64,000 nt of DNA from an uncultured Myxococcales bacterium (GTDB taxonomy: Bacteria > Myxococcota_A > UBA9042). The stretch covers positions 16,151 to 80,150 of the forward strand of contig CAITYF010000132.1 of assembly GCA_903896545.1 (NCBI GenBank), given 5' to 3'. This document shows positions 17,832 through 26,678 of this stretch, one piece after another (within the stretch, counting starts at the first letter, position 1; each line of letters starts with the position of its first letter). The notes under the pieces are model-generated. The model did no database searches and was not told the origin of the DNA. It saw only the letters and a list, made by a program, of their open reading frames with translations. Made by a program: the position numbers and the translations under genes.

Positions 17832-18749
17832 ATGATCACTGTCGATGCTGACTTCACCGAGGATCTTCGGCAGCACTTCCTGGCCCAGCTTCGCGCGTTT
17901 GGCTACACACCCGCGGACGACTGGACGTGCGACCGCGCTGGCATGGCCTACTTCCGCGCGCGCCGTCGGCTTGTCGTGCAACGGCCGCGCCGCGTGCATC
18001 TCTCCAATGAACTCCGGGCTCGCGCCGATTCCTTGCTGGCTCTGGTGGCGATGGTAGCGGCCGAGGTCGAACGTGGCGACGACCTGAGTCTGCGGCTCAG
18101 CCGGGAGGTGCCGCTGCCCGAAGTCAACGACCTCTTGCTCAACGATTGGGGCATCCACCACCTGCACCTCGGCAGGCGACGCGAAACGGGCAGGAAGGGC
18201 TGGCCGCGCGTCCAGAGCACCCGCGACCTCCTGTTCATGTGTCTCGGCGCTGACGACGCATGGTTCATTGACGTACGGCCGCATGGTGCCTGGGTCGACG
18301 TCGAGCTGCTGGAGACGATCAGGCTGAACTGGCCTGACCTGATGCAACCGTACTTGCTGCGGGGCATCACAGAAAGCGGCGCGCCGATGACGCGGGAGGA
18401 GCGGGCAAACTTGCGCGGGGTGCATGCTCAGGCGGCAATCCGCCTCGGCGATGGCCTTTGCTATTGCGGGCCAGGTGGCGGACTGGTGAGTAGCGGCGAC
18501 GCGTTCCTCGACGTCCGCGCGTGCCATGGTGTGATGACCGCGACGGAAGAAGTGGAGCAGGTACTGCGCGACAACGCGAAGGCCATTGCTGCCGCGCTGG
18601 GTGGCGCGCCGGGCACCGACGACGTGCTACGGCTGCGACTTCAGATCCGCGACGGTGTGCCGGTGTACGTGGAGACAGTGACCGACACGGAACTCAACTG
18701 CCCTGCGCTGGCGAAGATCGAAGAAGAGTTCAGGTGGCTGCGGCGATGA
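17832..18749 (+). CDS. Conserved-looking element protein, unknown function
   Basis: 305 residues, ATG at 17832 with AAGGAG upstream. The central part, LLNDWGIHHLHLG followed by LLFMCLGADDAWFIDVRPHG and WVDVELLETIRLNWPDL, has the look of a conserved family found on integrative elements. I cannot name it and see no catalytic signature. The C-terminal part is a mixed alpha/beta region. It ends 35 bases before the convergent lipoprotein gene. The promoter at 17726 suggests it is transcribed on its own rather than from the replication operon. Confidence 0.6.
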   Translation: MITVDADFTEDLRQHFLAQLRAFGYTPADDWTCDRAGMAYFRARRRLVVQRPRRVHLSNELRARADSLLALVAMVAAEVERGDDLSLRLSREVPLPEVNDLLLNDWGIHHLHLGRRRETGRKGWPRVQSTRDLLFMCLGADDAWFIDVRPHGAWVDVELLETIRLNWPDLMQPYLLRGITESGAPMTREERANLRGVHAQAAIRLGDGLCYCGPGGGLVSSGDAFLDVRACHGVMTATEEVEQVLRDNAKAIAAALGGAPGTDDVLRLRLQIRDGVPVYVETVTDTELNCPALAKIEEEFRWLRR

Positions 18750-18784
18750 ACCTGGTGTTTGTGGCGGCACGCGCGCCCAGTCGC

Positions 18785-20293
18785 CTACGGGCTGCACGTC
18801 TGCGTTGACTTTGGGCACGACGACATCCCGTTCACCGTGTACTTGGCTGAGCAGATCGCGCCGCTGGCGCAAGACCCTGAGCACGAGAACGCGCAAAAAT
18901 TGCTGCTGGGGTCGGCGGGGTCCCACACGCAGCAGGTGCCGGCGGCGACGCAGCCTTGGAAGCCGTTGCACCCGTGGTAGGGCTGCCCGTCGTTGGCCTT
19001 GCACGCCTTGAACGGCTCCACCGTCGTCGTGTCGTAGACCACGGGCGCGCAAATCGTGGACGTGCACTCGGAATTCTTGCCGCAGCGGCAAAGCCCGCCA
19101 GCACCCGCGACGCACGCACCATGATCCGGGATCGGCGCGCCTTTGGCGTCATACAGAATGCCGCAGCATGGCGCGGAACTCGGGCAGTCGGTGCTGACGA
19201 CGCACGACGGCGCGCACTGGCCTGCGGAGCACGTGAGGGCGTTGCCGCAGGCTTGGACGACCATCTTGCCGGACTGCGTGTCGCAAAAGTGCCCGGTGTT
19301 GCCGTCGCAGAAGGAATCCGCGGCGACGCACGGCTTGCAGTAGCACGTCACGCCCCCGGTCGCGTCGTTGCCACACGGCGGATTGTCCAGGTCGGCAAAC
19401 CCGGCGGCTTGGCAAGACGCGGCCGTGCACGTCTTTGTCACTAGCTGGCCGGTTCCGGCGTCGCAAATGTGCACCGCACCGCCGCCGCAGTAGTTCTGTG
19501 CTGACGTGCAGGGCGCCTGACATAGCCCATTCGCGCAGACAAGCCCGCCAGCGCACGCGCACTTCCCGCCGCATCCGTCGTCGCCGCACGTCTTCGCGGG
19601 ACACGAAGGGGTGCAAGCGGGGCCGCAGACGCCCCCGGCGCACACTTGGCCGCTTGAGCACTGGCACTTTCCACCGCAGCCGTCGGAGATACCGCAAGCG
19701 TTGTTCGGGCAGAACTTGGTGCAAATCGCCGGGCCGCACACGCCTGCCTTGCACACGTCAGCGCCCGCGCACGTCTGCGAAGACAGTTTGTGGGTCGACG
19801 TGTCGCAAACCTGGGCAACATTCCCAACGCACTTCGTGTCGGCGGCGGTGCAGCCGGTGCACAGGCAGCTGGACTGGCCCGACGCGTTTGCCCCGCACGG
19901 TGGGTCGGCGAGGTCCTTGAACCCGTCCGCCTGGCACGATTCTGTCGTACATGCGTGGTCTTCCATCAGGTGATACTTCGTGCACTGGTGCAGCGTCCCG
20001 CCGTCGCAAACGGTGTCCTTGTCTGTGCATGCCGCCGCGCAGATGCCCGTGACGCACACCATGCCGTTCTTGCAGTCGCCACACGAGCCGCCGCAACCGT
20101 CATCGCCGCAGAACTTTGCCTCGCAATCCGGGACGCAGGCACCGGTGTCGCTGGTTACGGCGTCAGGGCTGCCGCCACCAGTGTCGCCGGAGCCGCCGCC
20201 GCTACCAGCGCCTGAAGTCGAGCCGCAGGCCGCGCCTATGAACAGACTCGCGGCAACGAACAAGCACCGACCACCAATCGCCTGATAGTTCAT
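18785..20293 (-). CDS. Cysteine-rich lipoprotein carried by the element
   Basis: 502 residues. The N-terminus is a lipoprotein signal (MNYQAIGGRCLFVAASLF, lipobox GAAC, lipidated Cys23) and is followed by a Ser/Gly linker. The rest holds more than 60 cysteines in repeating blocks such as KTCGDDGCGGKC, YCGGGAVHICD and FCDGNTGHFCD, so it should be heavily disulfide-bonded and outside the cytoplasm. The ATG at 20293 with GAGGGG upstream is chosen because it places the signal peptide at the N-terminus. Host proteins in this window have the same cysteine style (29165-41572, 45554-47569), so the element probably circulates in related bacteria. It is divergent from an XRE-type regulator gene. Confidence 0.8.
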   Translation of the reverse strand: MNYQAIGGRCLFVAASLFIGAACGSTSGAGSGGGSGDTGGGSPDAVTSDTGACVPDCEAKFCGDDGCGGSCGDCKNGMVCVTGICAAACTDKDTVCDGGTLHQCTKYHLMEDHACTTESCQADGFKDLADPPCGANASGQSSCLCTGCTAADTKCVGNVAQVCDTSTHKLSSQTCAGADVCKAGVCGPAICTKFCPNNACGISDGCGGKCQCSSGQVCAGGVCGPACTPSCPAKTCGDDGCGGKCACAGGLVCANGLCQAPCTSAQNYCGGGAVHICDAGTGQLVTKTCTAASCQAAGFADLDNPPCGNDATGGVTCYCKPCVAADSFCDGNTGHFCDTQSGKMVVQACGNALTCSAGQCAPSCVVSTDCPSSAPCCGILYDAKGAPIPDHGACVAGAGGLCRCGKNSECTSTICAPVVYDTTTVEPFKACKANDGQPYHGCNGFQGCVAAGTCCVWDPADPSSNFCAFSCSGSCASGAICSAKYTVNGMSSCPKSTQTCSP

Positions 20294-20363
20294 CACATTT
20301 CCCCTCTGACTGAAAGCGCGCAATCGCTGCGTCGTGGCAGCGCGAGTTGTCTCATAGACGACC

Positions 20364-20392
20364 ATGATCGATGGCAATTGCCATACCGTCAA
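20364..20392 (-). promoter_or_regulatory. Promoter with an operator-like palindrome between lipoprotein and XRE genes
   Basis: Reading the minus strand: TTGACG (20392-20387), a 17-base spacer, GATCAT (20369-20364). The spacer contains the perfect 12-base palindrome TGGCAATTGCCA (20372-20383). The palindrome also lies 12 bases before the XRE start. Binding there could repress the lipoprotein gene and autoregulate the XRE gene. The -10 is only a partial match. Confidence 0.45.
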
Positions 20393-20395
20393 GCC

Positions 20396-20647
20396 ATGCC
20401 CCGCACCAAGCGCAATCCTGAACTCGCAAAGCTGATCGGCGAGCGGATCCGCGCGCTGCGGCTGGCCGCAGGGCTGACTCAGGAGGCGCTCGCTTGGGAC
20501 TGCGACCTGGACAAGGGCTACCTGTCGCACGTCGAGGCGGGACGGCGCTTGCCTTCACTGGTGGTGGTGTTCGCGTTGGCGACGCGGCTGGGATGCACGG
20601 CCGGGGCGCTGTTGGACGTCCAGTTGGAGCCGGTCAGGCCCGCGTAG
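20396..20647 (+). CDS. XRE-family transcriptional regulator
   Basis: 83 residues, essentially one helix-turn-helix domain: IGERIRALRLAAGLTQEALA, then LDKGYLSHVEAGRRLPSL, then ALATRLGC. This is the Cro/C1 pattern. The ATG at 20396 is used; an in-frame TTG at 20378 is possible but would place the palindrome operator inside the coding region. It is divergent from the cysteine-rich lipoprotein gene, with 102 bases between the two starts, so its likely target is that shared region. A 140-base gap follows before a convergent gene. Confidence 0.85.
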   Translation: MPRTKRNPELAKLIGERIRALRLAAGLTQEALAWDCDLDKGYLSHVEAGRRLPSLVVVFALATRLGCTAGALLDVQLEPVRPA

Positions 20648-20787
20648 TTGTGGAGTCAGTCCCCGCGGGTGATCACAGTCCGTCCGTTGAGCACGCGGTG
20701 CACGGGGCGAGGGAGCTTGGCCTACAGACTTGGTAAATACCTCCTAAGTGACGCGGGTATTCCGCGCGGGGGCAGTTGCCTGTCGAC

Positions 20788-21927
20788 CTAGAAGGGGATC
20801 TTGTCTTCCCAGTCGACGTGGTCGACGACGGTGTTCAGCCGCTCCAAGACCGCAAGTCGGTCCATGTCACCACTTGGGCTGACCCACGCGATCAACGCTT
20901 GCAGGCGGGCGCGGCACACCGCGCGAGCACTCTCGGCCATCAGGCCGTACTCATCGCGAAAGAAGTCGGCGTAGGCCTGTCGACTAGCGTCCTTTTTGGC
21001 CTGTGACATGGCCCGAAAGATGCTGGAGGCCAACGTCTGGACATCTTCACTTTCCATAACGAATTTCCCGATTCCACGCAGCGGCATCAAGTCTGATTCG
21101 CCGAGATGGCCCGACGTGTCCCCTACGAGGCGCCGCACAAGCAAGGCTCGATCGTCCTCGCAGAACCCCAAGTCTGGCGCCCGGAAGAACGCGCGCTTGT
21201 GGCGTTGGACCGAGCCGCCATCGCCATGCGTAACGAGCGTCACGAACGCAGCAACGCACTTCTTCTTGATCGCCTCCGGCGCCCGTTTGAACGCGCTGCG
21301 ATACGCGCGTTCGAAGCGCCGCATCAAGGCAACATCGTCATCTTCATCCCAGCTTTCGCGTTCAGCGATCACCGTGTACCGATCGGGAAGGACTTTCAGC
21401 AAGAAGAGTTCCTGCTCGTGAGGTGACATTCTCGTCCAAAGCTCATCCACGGTCTCAATGGCACCCTCGTCGGTCTCCAGCTTGGCAAGCAACTGCTCCG
21501 CGTTGAATCCGTACTTCTTGCCACGTTCGGCCGTCACCTGCTCAACCATCATGTCGAGCAGCTGGCGGCAAATGGTGGCCGTCCGCTCGTCGACGCTCTC
21601 GCCCAGCCTTATGCTCCGGCCGGGATGAATCAGGTTCCGGTAGCCCTTGATCACGGTTCCCAGATCGGCAGCGTTCTGCGTCAGGAAGTTCTCGTCCTTT
21701 GCGCCTTTGATCAGGTCATCCAGCCCCAATGCCAGCAATTTCTCTCGCTTTTCTGTCCACTTTTTGGAGCCCGCCAGCGAATCGACCAAGACGGCTTCAG
21801 CGATGCTGCCGGACAACACCTGCGCGGCCTTCCATGCCTTTGCATCGAGGCAGGCTTGGAGCTCGACGTAATCGCGCCTGACGGACTCGCGCATCTCCAG
21901 ATCAGATATGAAAGAAAACGCGGACAT
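20788..21927 (-). CDS. HEPN-motif protein next to the R-M gene, unknown function
   Basis: 379 residues, ATG at 21927. The N-terminal 120 residues are helical and contain YRNLIHPGRS (R97-N98-L99-I100-H101), the RNxxH-type motif found in HEPN domains, many of which are RNases in defence and toxin systems. The region ALDAKAW...SIAEAVLVDSL fits the helical hairpin that precedes it. The C-terminal 250 residues are charged and helical and are not recognised. It lies 111 bases downstream of the MmeI-like gene on the same strand and may be co-transcribed with it. A role in phage defence or as a guard for the R-M system is inferred from place and motif only. Confidence 0.55.
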   Translation of the reverse strand: MSAFSFISDLEMRESVRRDYVELQACLDAKAWKAAQVLSGSIAEAVLVDSLAGSKKWTEKREKLLALGLDDLIKGAKDENFLTQNAADLGTVIKGYRNLIHPGRSIRLGESVDERTATICRQLLDMMVEQVTAERGKKYGFNAEQLLAKLETDEGAIETVDELWTRMSPHEQELFLLKVLPDRYTVIAERESWDEDDDVALMRRFERAYRSAFKRAPEAIKKKCVAAFVTLVTHGDGGSVQRHKRAFFRAPDLGFCEDDRALLVRRLVGDTSGHLGESDLMPLRGIGKFVMESEDVQTLASSIFRAMSQAKKDASRQAYADFFRDEYGLMAESARAVCRARLQALIAWVSPSGDMDRLAVLERLNTVVDHVDWEDKIPF

Positions 21928-22038
21928 GAAACTCCTGTGGCTCAGGGGCCAGCATCACGGCTCGGGCAAGGTTGTCGGAAGGCTTCAGCAGGCCCACGAG
22001 GACCACAAGGCCCATTGTGAAAACCCAGCTGCTGCCTG

Positions 22039-24885
22039 CTACTCCGGCGTCGCCAAGTCAGCGCGCTCCAGCAGCGGCGCCGAGCCCATCGCCTGCGCCG
22101 CCGCCACCTGCGCGTTCAGGGCGAGCACGCGCGCCAGCAGTTCACCATCGTCGCGCCAGGTGCCCGCGGCAAAGCCGTAGCATGCGTCCACGGCATCGTT
22201 CATCGCCTCCCAGGCCGCGCGGAGGTCCGCCGGCTTGCCGGCCTCCAAGTCGTTGTGGATCTTGGTCAGGCCCAAGCCGCGCGCGCGGCACGTCGCGCTG
22301 CGCAGCTCGTCGAACGCCTCGGCGGCGGCCGCGAGATTGGCGGCCTGTCGCGTCGCTGGCCGGGTCCGCGGATCGTATTTTCCGCCCGGGTGCAGCGGAA
22401 AGGGCAAGGTTTCGAAGATGGTGGTGTTCGTGTAGCGCAAGAATTGCCGGATCGACGAGCCGCGAGCGAGGGCCCAGACTTCGTGCTGGCGAGACTGCAG
22501 GATGCCGAAGTGATACCAGTCCGGGAGCGCCGCGACCATTAGCTGATGATCAAAGCACGCGGTCGTGGGCTGGCGAGACACGATCAGGTGGACCGTCGCG
22601 CAAGGCATGACGAGCACGTGATCCAAACCATGAATCGCGCGGCGCAAATCGGGGCGCGGGCGAACGAACTGCCACCATCGCAGCTTTTCCGCGTCGGACT
22701 TCCGATCGCCCTCGGCTTGCTTGGTGCCGTAGACGAACTTGCGTACGTGCCTCATCGCGCCCGGAAACTTCTCCGCATCTGCCTTGGCCAACGTGCCGAA
22801 GTCGATGACCCAGCGCGTCGGAGCTTGATCAACTTCGCGGTTCACGTCGCGGCCGACCAGATACGGCCGGATGACTACCGCAGAAGCGGGATCTTCGGCC
22901 AAGATGGCTTCTCGCTGGGCGGCATCGAGCACGAAGTCACTGTTGCCCGGCGTCACGCCCATGAAGCAGAGATCCTCATTGCCGGACAAATGGCGTGCCA
23001 CCGACGCGTCGACGCCAGCAGTCAGTCCCGGCGTGATCGCCAAAACCTCTTTGCCATCCAAGGTGCGGATACCGTCCCACGGCGCCATCACCCAGTTCGC
23101 GATGGCCACGTGCACCGCGGCGTCGCCAGGCCAGTCGTAGGAGCGCCACGCGTCGGTCAAGGTGCCGCCAGCGGCGACCACGCGATCCAAGCTCGCCTCG
23201 CGGCTCTCGTTCTGCGCGATGGAATTCGTGCAGACAAACCCGGCACGCTCGCCCGGCTTCAGCGTGTTCAGCGCCTGCGTGAACCAGCACGTCACGAAGT
23301 CAGCTGCCCGGTTATGCGGGAATTTCTCAAACAGTCGCTCGACGTACTCGTCGCCCAGGTCGCGCCGCAGTTTGCGGACGCCGAGGTACGGCGGATTGCC
23401 GACGATCGCAAGCTCGCCATCCGGGCGCGGCCAAGCCGTGAACAGCGCGTCCGCGTGGCGCACGGTGCCGTCGAGGTTGCGAAGCGGGAGCGTCTCGCCT
23501 TCCAGTGCCAGCTCGCGCCGCGCCAAATGTTCGCCGATCCAGAGGACGACACGCGCCAGGAAAGCGGCGAAGCCGTTCACCTCAATGCCATGCACCTGTT
23601 CGAGCGTGAAGTAAGGACGCGCCGGCGGGGGTGGCACGTCGGAACTGCGTTTCGCGACGTGACGGTGCACGTGCGTCCAACGTGCGGCCAGCGCGGCCTC
23701 CAGGCGCTTCATTTCGCGATAGGCGACGTACAGGAAGTTGCCGCAACCGCACGCCGGATCGAGCACGTGGAAGGCCCGCATCTGCTGAATAACGCGCGCG
23801 GCGTCCTTGGGTGTGCGGATCGCGGCAATCCGCTGCTGCCACGGCTCAATGACCGTCGGCCCGAGCACGCGGGCGATGTCCGACTCGTGGGTGAAGTGTG
23901 CGCCCAGTTCGTGGCGCTCCACCACGTTGAACGACTGCTCGAAGATTGAGCCAAAGACTTCGGGCCGGACGTCCTGCCAGTCGAAATTCTTGGCCGCCCA
24001 GTACAGTTGGTGTACCTGAGCCGTGGTCAACGCGAGTTTGGGATGGTTACGGTCAAAAAGCGGCCCGTTTACGTACGGTGCCGCCCGATTGCTGCGATCG
24101 CCGGGATCTTTGCGGCCGAAGTCGTCAAAAAGCGTCCAGACCGGGTCGAGCATCCCGATCTTCTCGGCCTTGCCAAGCGCCTCGGAAAACAGCCCGGGCG
24201 GGCACAACTCCGTGTCCTCGGCGAACATGGCAAACACGCATTCGAGCACGAATTTGGCGATCCGCTCGCGGTCCTGCGCCGTCGCCGCCGAAGCCGCGAT
24301 CAGCTCGCGCACAAGCCGCCCCATGACGCTCGCAACCTCAGCCGTGACGCGCTCGGAGCGCCGCGCCAAGTCTGGCGTTTCCCCGCGGAGGAACAGCAGC
24401 GCGTCGCCGCGACCGGGCAATTCTTCCAGCGTAAATTGCAGCTTCGGCGCAAGCTGACCGCCCTCCTCGTCGGTGTCGTAGATCCAGAATTCGTGGAAGT
24501 TGCACAGCACCATGTAGCGCGTGCGCATCCTGGCCCAGTAGCCCAGCACCTGATCGTGGTGCTTCTCCAGCTTCTTCTCGCCCGGCGCCTTCATCTCCCA
24601 GACGCACACTTTGGGCAGGTACAGGTCCATGCGGTCGGACGTGTACTGCGGCGCGGTCTCGGTCGCGAACAGCGAGCCCTGGCTGGCGGTGTTGGCGGCA
24701 AGTACGCGGACCGGGTGCTGCTCAAACACGGTGCCCGGCTTCGCGCTGACCTCGTAAATCTCCATCAAGCTCTGGAGAAATTGCTGTGCGCCGGCCTGCT
24801 CGGTGCCCTGAAAGTTGCGCCACACCTCGACGAATGCGGCAAGCCGCCCGACAAGGTTCTCTTCCCAATCTGCCGTCGTCGTCAT
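22039..24885 (-). CDS. MmeI-like single-chain (type IIL) restriction-modification enzyme
   Basis: 948 residues, close to MmeI (about 920). The N-terminal nuclease motif is D87-x9-E97-M-K99 (MDLYLPKVCVWEMK), the same spacing as the MmeI PD-ExK site. A helical spacer follows. The gamma-class N6-adenine methyltransferase has motif I DPACGCGNFL (about 374) and motif IV NPPY (about 497). The target-recognition region and tail show FGILQSRQHEVWA and TNTTIFETLPFP, typical of the MmeI TRD. Such enzymes methylate one strand of a short site and cut at a fixed distance using the same polypeptide. The ATG is at 24885. No separate specificity subunit is present or needed. Confidence 0.9.
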   Translation of the reverse strand: MTTTADWEENLVGRLAAFVEVWRNFQGTEQAGAQQFLQSLMEIYEVSAKPGTVFEQHPVRVLAANTASQGSLFATETAPQYTSDRMDLYLPKVCVWEMKAPGEKKLEKHHDQVLGYWARMRTRYMVLCNFHEFWIYDTDEEGGQLAPKLQFTLEELPGRGDALLFLRGETPDLARRSERVTAEVASVMGRLVRELIAASAATAQDRERIAKFVLECVFAMFAEDTELCPPGLFSEALGKAEKIGMLDPVWTLFDDFGRKDPGDRSNRAAPYVNGPLFDRNHPKLALTTAQVHQLYWAAKNFDWQDVRPEVFGSIFEQSFNVVERHELGAHFTHESDIARVLGPTVIEPWQQRIAAIRTPKDAARVIQQMRAFHVLDPACGCGNFLYVAYREMKRLEAALAARWTHVHRHVAKRSSDVPPPPARPYFTLEQVHGIEVNGFAAFLARVVLWIGEHLARRELALEGETLPLRNLDGTVRHADALFTAWPRPDGELAIVGNPPYLGVRKLRRDLGDEYVERLFEKFPHNRAADFVTCWFTQALNTLKPGERAGFVCTNSIAQNESREASLDRVVAAGGTLTDAWRSYDWPGDAAVHVAIANWVMAPWDGIRTLDGKEVLAITPGLTAGVDASVARHLSGNEDLCFMGVTPGNSDFVLDAAQREAILAEDPASAVVIRPYLVGRDVNREVDQAPTRWVIDFGTLAKADAEKFPGAMRHVRKFVYGTKQAEGDRKSDAEKLRWWQFVRPRPDLRRAIHGLDHVLVMPCATVHLIVSRQPTTACFDHQLMVAALPDWYHFGILQSRQHEVWALARGSSIRQFLRYTNTTIFETLPFPLHPGGKYDPRTRPATRQAANLAAAAEAFDELRSATCRARGLGLTKIHNDLEAGKPADLRAAWEAMNDAVDACYGFAAGTWRDDGELLARVLALNAQVAAAQAMGSAPLLERADLATPE

Positions 24886-25526
24886 GGCTGTCTCCAGTGC
24901 TCGCGGCGGAGGCTACCACTGTGGGCGTGGGGTGCAAAATAGGGGCGCTAGGTGCGCAGCTCCCCGCCTGCGAGGCCATACTTTGGACATGGGACGCGGT
25001 GGGCCAGAGCCCAAGTCTGTGCGACCGCCAGCCTCGACCGGTACCAATCGCACGAACGGGCGACAGCCGCCATGCGCCACGCGAGCGCAGCTGGCCCACC
25101 GTCAACCTTCAGCCTTCAGCGATGTGACGACCTGGCGGGACGCAACGTTGGTAAGCTTCGCCTTGCCGCCCAGAAGCTCTGGATGTCCGTACGACGCTGG
25201 CCCCACGCACAGCTCTGGTGCGGCCGCACCACGCTCATCGGCCTTGGCCATGTGCGCCGACCGCCGACTAAGCCGCGTCGGTGGGACGCGCCGCGGCCGA
25301 TTCGCGACGTCAAAATGCTTACGTCATGGGCACTTTGTCCACTTGGACCGTCTGACCTTCAATCTCTGATCACGCTCATCCGTCATGTCCCGGTCACCCG
25401 CGGGACGACGACAGCCGCGGGAATATGCATTATTGCAATAAGTTGACGACGGCGCGTGTTGTGCTGTCGTTGCATTGTGCGGGAAGCCGAGTTGCAAATT
25501 CGCGACGCGGCAAAGTACGCTCGGAC
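24886..25526. other. 641-base gap between divergent genes; palindrome at 25430
   Basis: No reading frame here shows a domain, a good start signal or normal composition on either strand. A perfect 12-base palindrome, TTATTGCAATAA, lies at 25430-25441, directly followed by TTGACG (25443). That AT-rich spot may be the operator or promoter of the TM-GAF gene, although no good -10 follows. The rest could be a decayed gene; nothing is recognisable. Confidence 0.45.
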
Positions 25527-26348
25527 ATGGCTTCGGGAACATGGACACTCGCGCTACAACTCCGGAGGTCCAAACGATTTGCGCTTCGCGAGTGGTACCA
25601 ATTTCGCGCGTGGAGCTATCGTCAACGGTGGTTCACCTTTTTGATGCAGGTGGGCTCGCAGGTTGCGCTCGTCATGATTCCTTGGATCAAGATGGGCTGG
25701 CAATGGGGCGTAGGTGGCACGCTCGGATGGCTCTTCATGATGTTCTTCCGGATCTCCCGCGACCTGTCGCCAACGCACGCCGGCATCTACCGGCGTGGCC
25801 ACACGAAGCGCCGCACCATGCTCTACGATCTCATCAAAGACCTTCAGCCATCAGCGTCACAAACCGCAAACGGACCTGGCGACTACCAGCGCAGGGTGCT
25901 GGAATTGGTGGTCGACTACGTGCGCGATCACTGCGCCGATGCGAACCAGCGGGATATTTTTGCGAACTTGCTTGTCGAGAGAGGCGATCGGATCGAGGTT
26001 GTCGCCCGCGACACAGCGCATTCCGACCGCCATCTTGGATCGTCGCAGCCAAAGGCGGCGTCCTTCGCCTGGACCGCCATGCAGGCGAAGGCCCCACTTT
26101 CTTGCCCGGACATTTGCGAGTTCGAGCCCGGCGCCAGTCGCAAACGGCCGTATCGGTCAGTGCTGGCTATTCCGATCGTCATGCCGGATGGGACAGTCCC
26201 TGCGGCTGTTTCAATCGACAGTTCAAGGCCCTACCAATTCGACGGGATCGAGCGCAACCTCGCGCAACACCTGCTGCCGTACATCGTGCTGCTCCACTGG
26301 ACGCTGCAAAATCAGGGAGGACATGCCCATGATCGCTCAGACATCTAA
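25527..26348 (+). CDS. Two-TM protein with a GAF-like sensor domain
   Basis: 273 residues. A basic N-terminus is followed by two membrane helices (about 35-54 and 58-75). After a cytosolic linker comes a GAF-like fold (about 125-260): RVLELVVDYVRDHC, then IEVVARDT, then YRSVLAIPIVMPDGTVPAAVSIDSS and FDGIERNLAQHLLPYI. The VLAIPI/AAVSIDS strands are the clearest GAF mark. The frame is open to 25425 but the ATG at 25527 places the basic-TM arrangement at the N-terminus. There is no output domain such as kinase or cyclase, so it may signal through its overlapping small partner gene. It lies next to the R-M and HEPN-like genes, so a defence role is possible. Confidence 0.6.
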   Translation: MASGTWTLALQLRRSKRFALREWYQFRAWSYRQRWFTFLMQVGSQVALVMIPWIKMGWQWGVGGTLGWLFMMFFRISRDLSPTHAGIYRRGHTKRRTMLYDLIKDLQPSASQTANGPGDYQRRVLELVVDYVRDHCADANQRDIFANLLVERGDRIEVVARDTAHSDRHLGSSQPKAASFAWTAMQAKAPLSCPDICEFEPGASRKRPYRSVLAIPIVMPDGTVPAAVSIDSSRPYQFDGIERNLAQHLLPYIVLLHWTLQNQGGHAHDRSDI

Positions 26349-26538
26349 CCCAATCGAGGTCTACGCCAAACTTCACCGAGGCGAAATAACGCCATCGGAG
26401 GCAGCCGACCAACTGGAACCACCGATGCCGCCGCCGCCGGAGTTTCCACCTTGGATGCCCCGCTGGGCGCAGTACATCGTACTGGTCGTCGTCGCATTTG
26501 TGCTAGCGCCGTTCTGGACAATCAGGAACCACGGCTAA
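26329..26538 (+). CDS. Small tail-anchored membrane protein coupled to the GAF gene
   Basis: 69 residues. A soluble N-terminus (VYAKLHRGEITPSEAADQL) is followed by a proline-rich hinge (PPMPPPPEFPPW) and a C-terminal membrane helix (QYIVLVVVAFVLAPFW). The start at 26329 is preferred over an ATG six bases earlier because the GGGAGG at 26315-26320 is correctly spaced. It overlaps the end of the TM-GAF gene by 20 bases, so the two are translated together. The N-terminal segment looks like a short helical hairpin that could contact a partner protein. Not recognised as any known family. Confidence 0.6.
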   Translation: MIAQTSNPIEVYAKLHRGEITPSEAADQLEPPMPPPPEFPPWMPRWAQYIVLVVVAFVLAPFWTIRNHG

Positions 26539-26678
26539 CGTCGGCTCCCCGTCGAGGAGCGGGCTTCGGCGGTCGCTGCACGTCTCGCGCGCCGGTCCAA
26601 GCGCTGGGACCATACTCGTGAAATGACGAGCGCAAACACGCCCCTAGAGGCCTCGCGCCATGAGGCTCCGGTCGGCCC

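Noticed and set aside
16935..18527. Minus-strand open frame of 530 codons
   Set aside because: Lies opposite two plus-strand genes with good starts, has arginine/alanine-rich composition and no domain.
22546..23949. Plus-strand open frame of 467 codons
   Set aside because: Antisense to the MmeI-like gene, whose motifs are clear.
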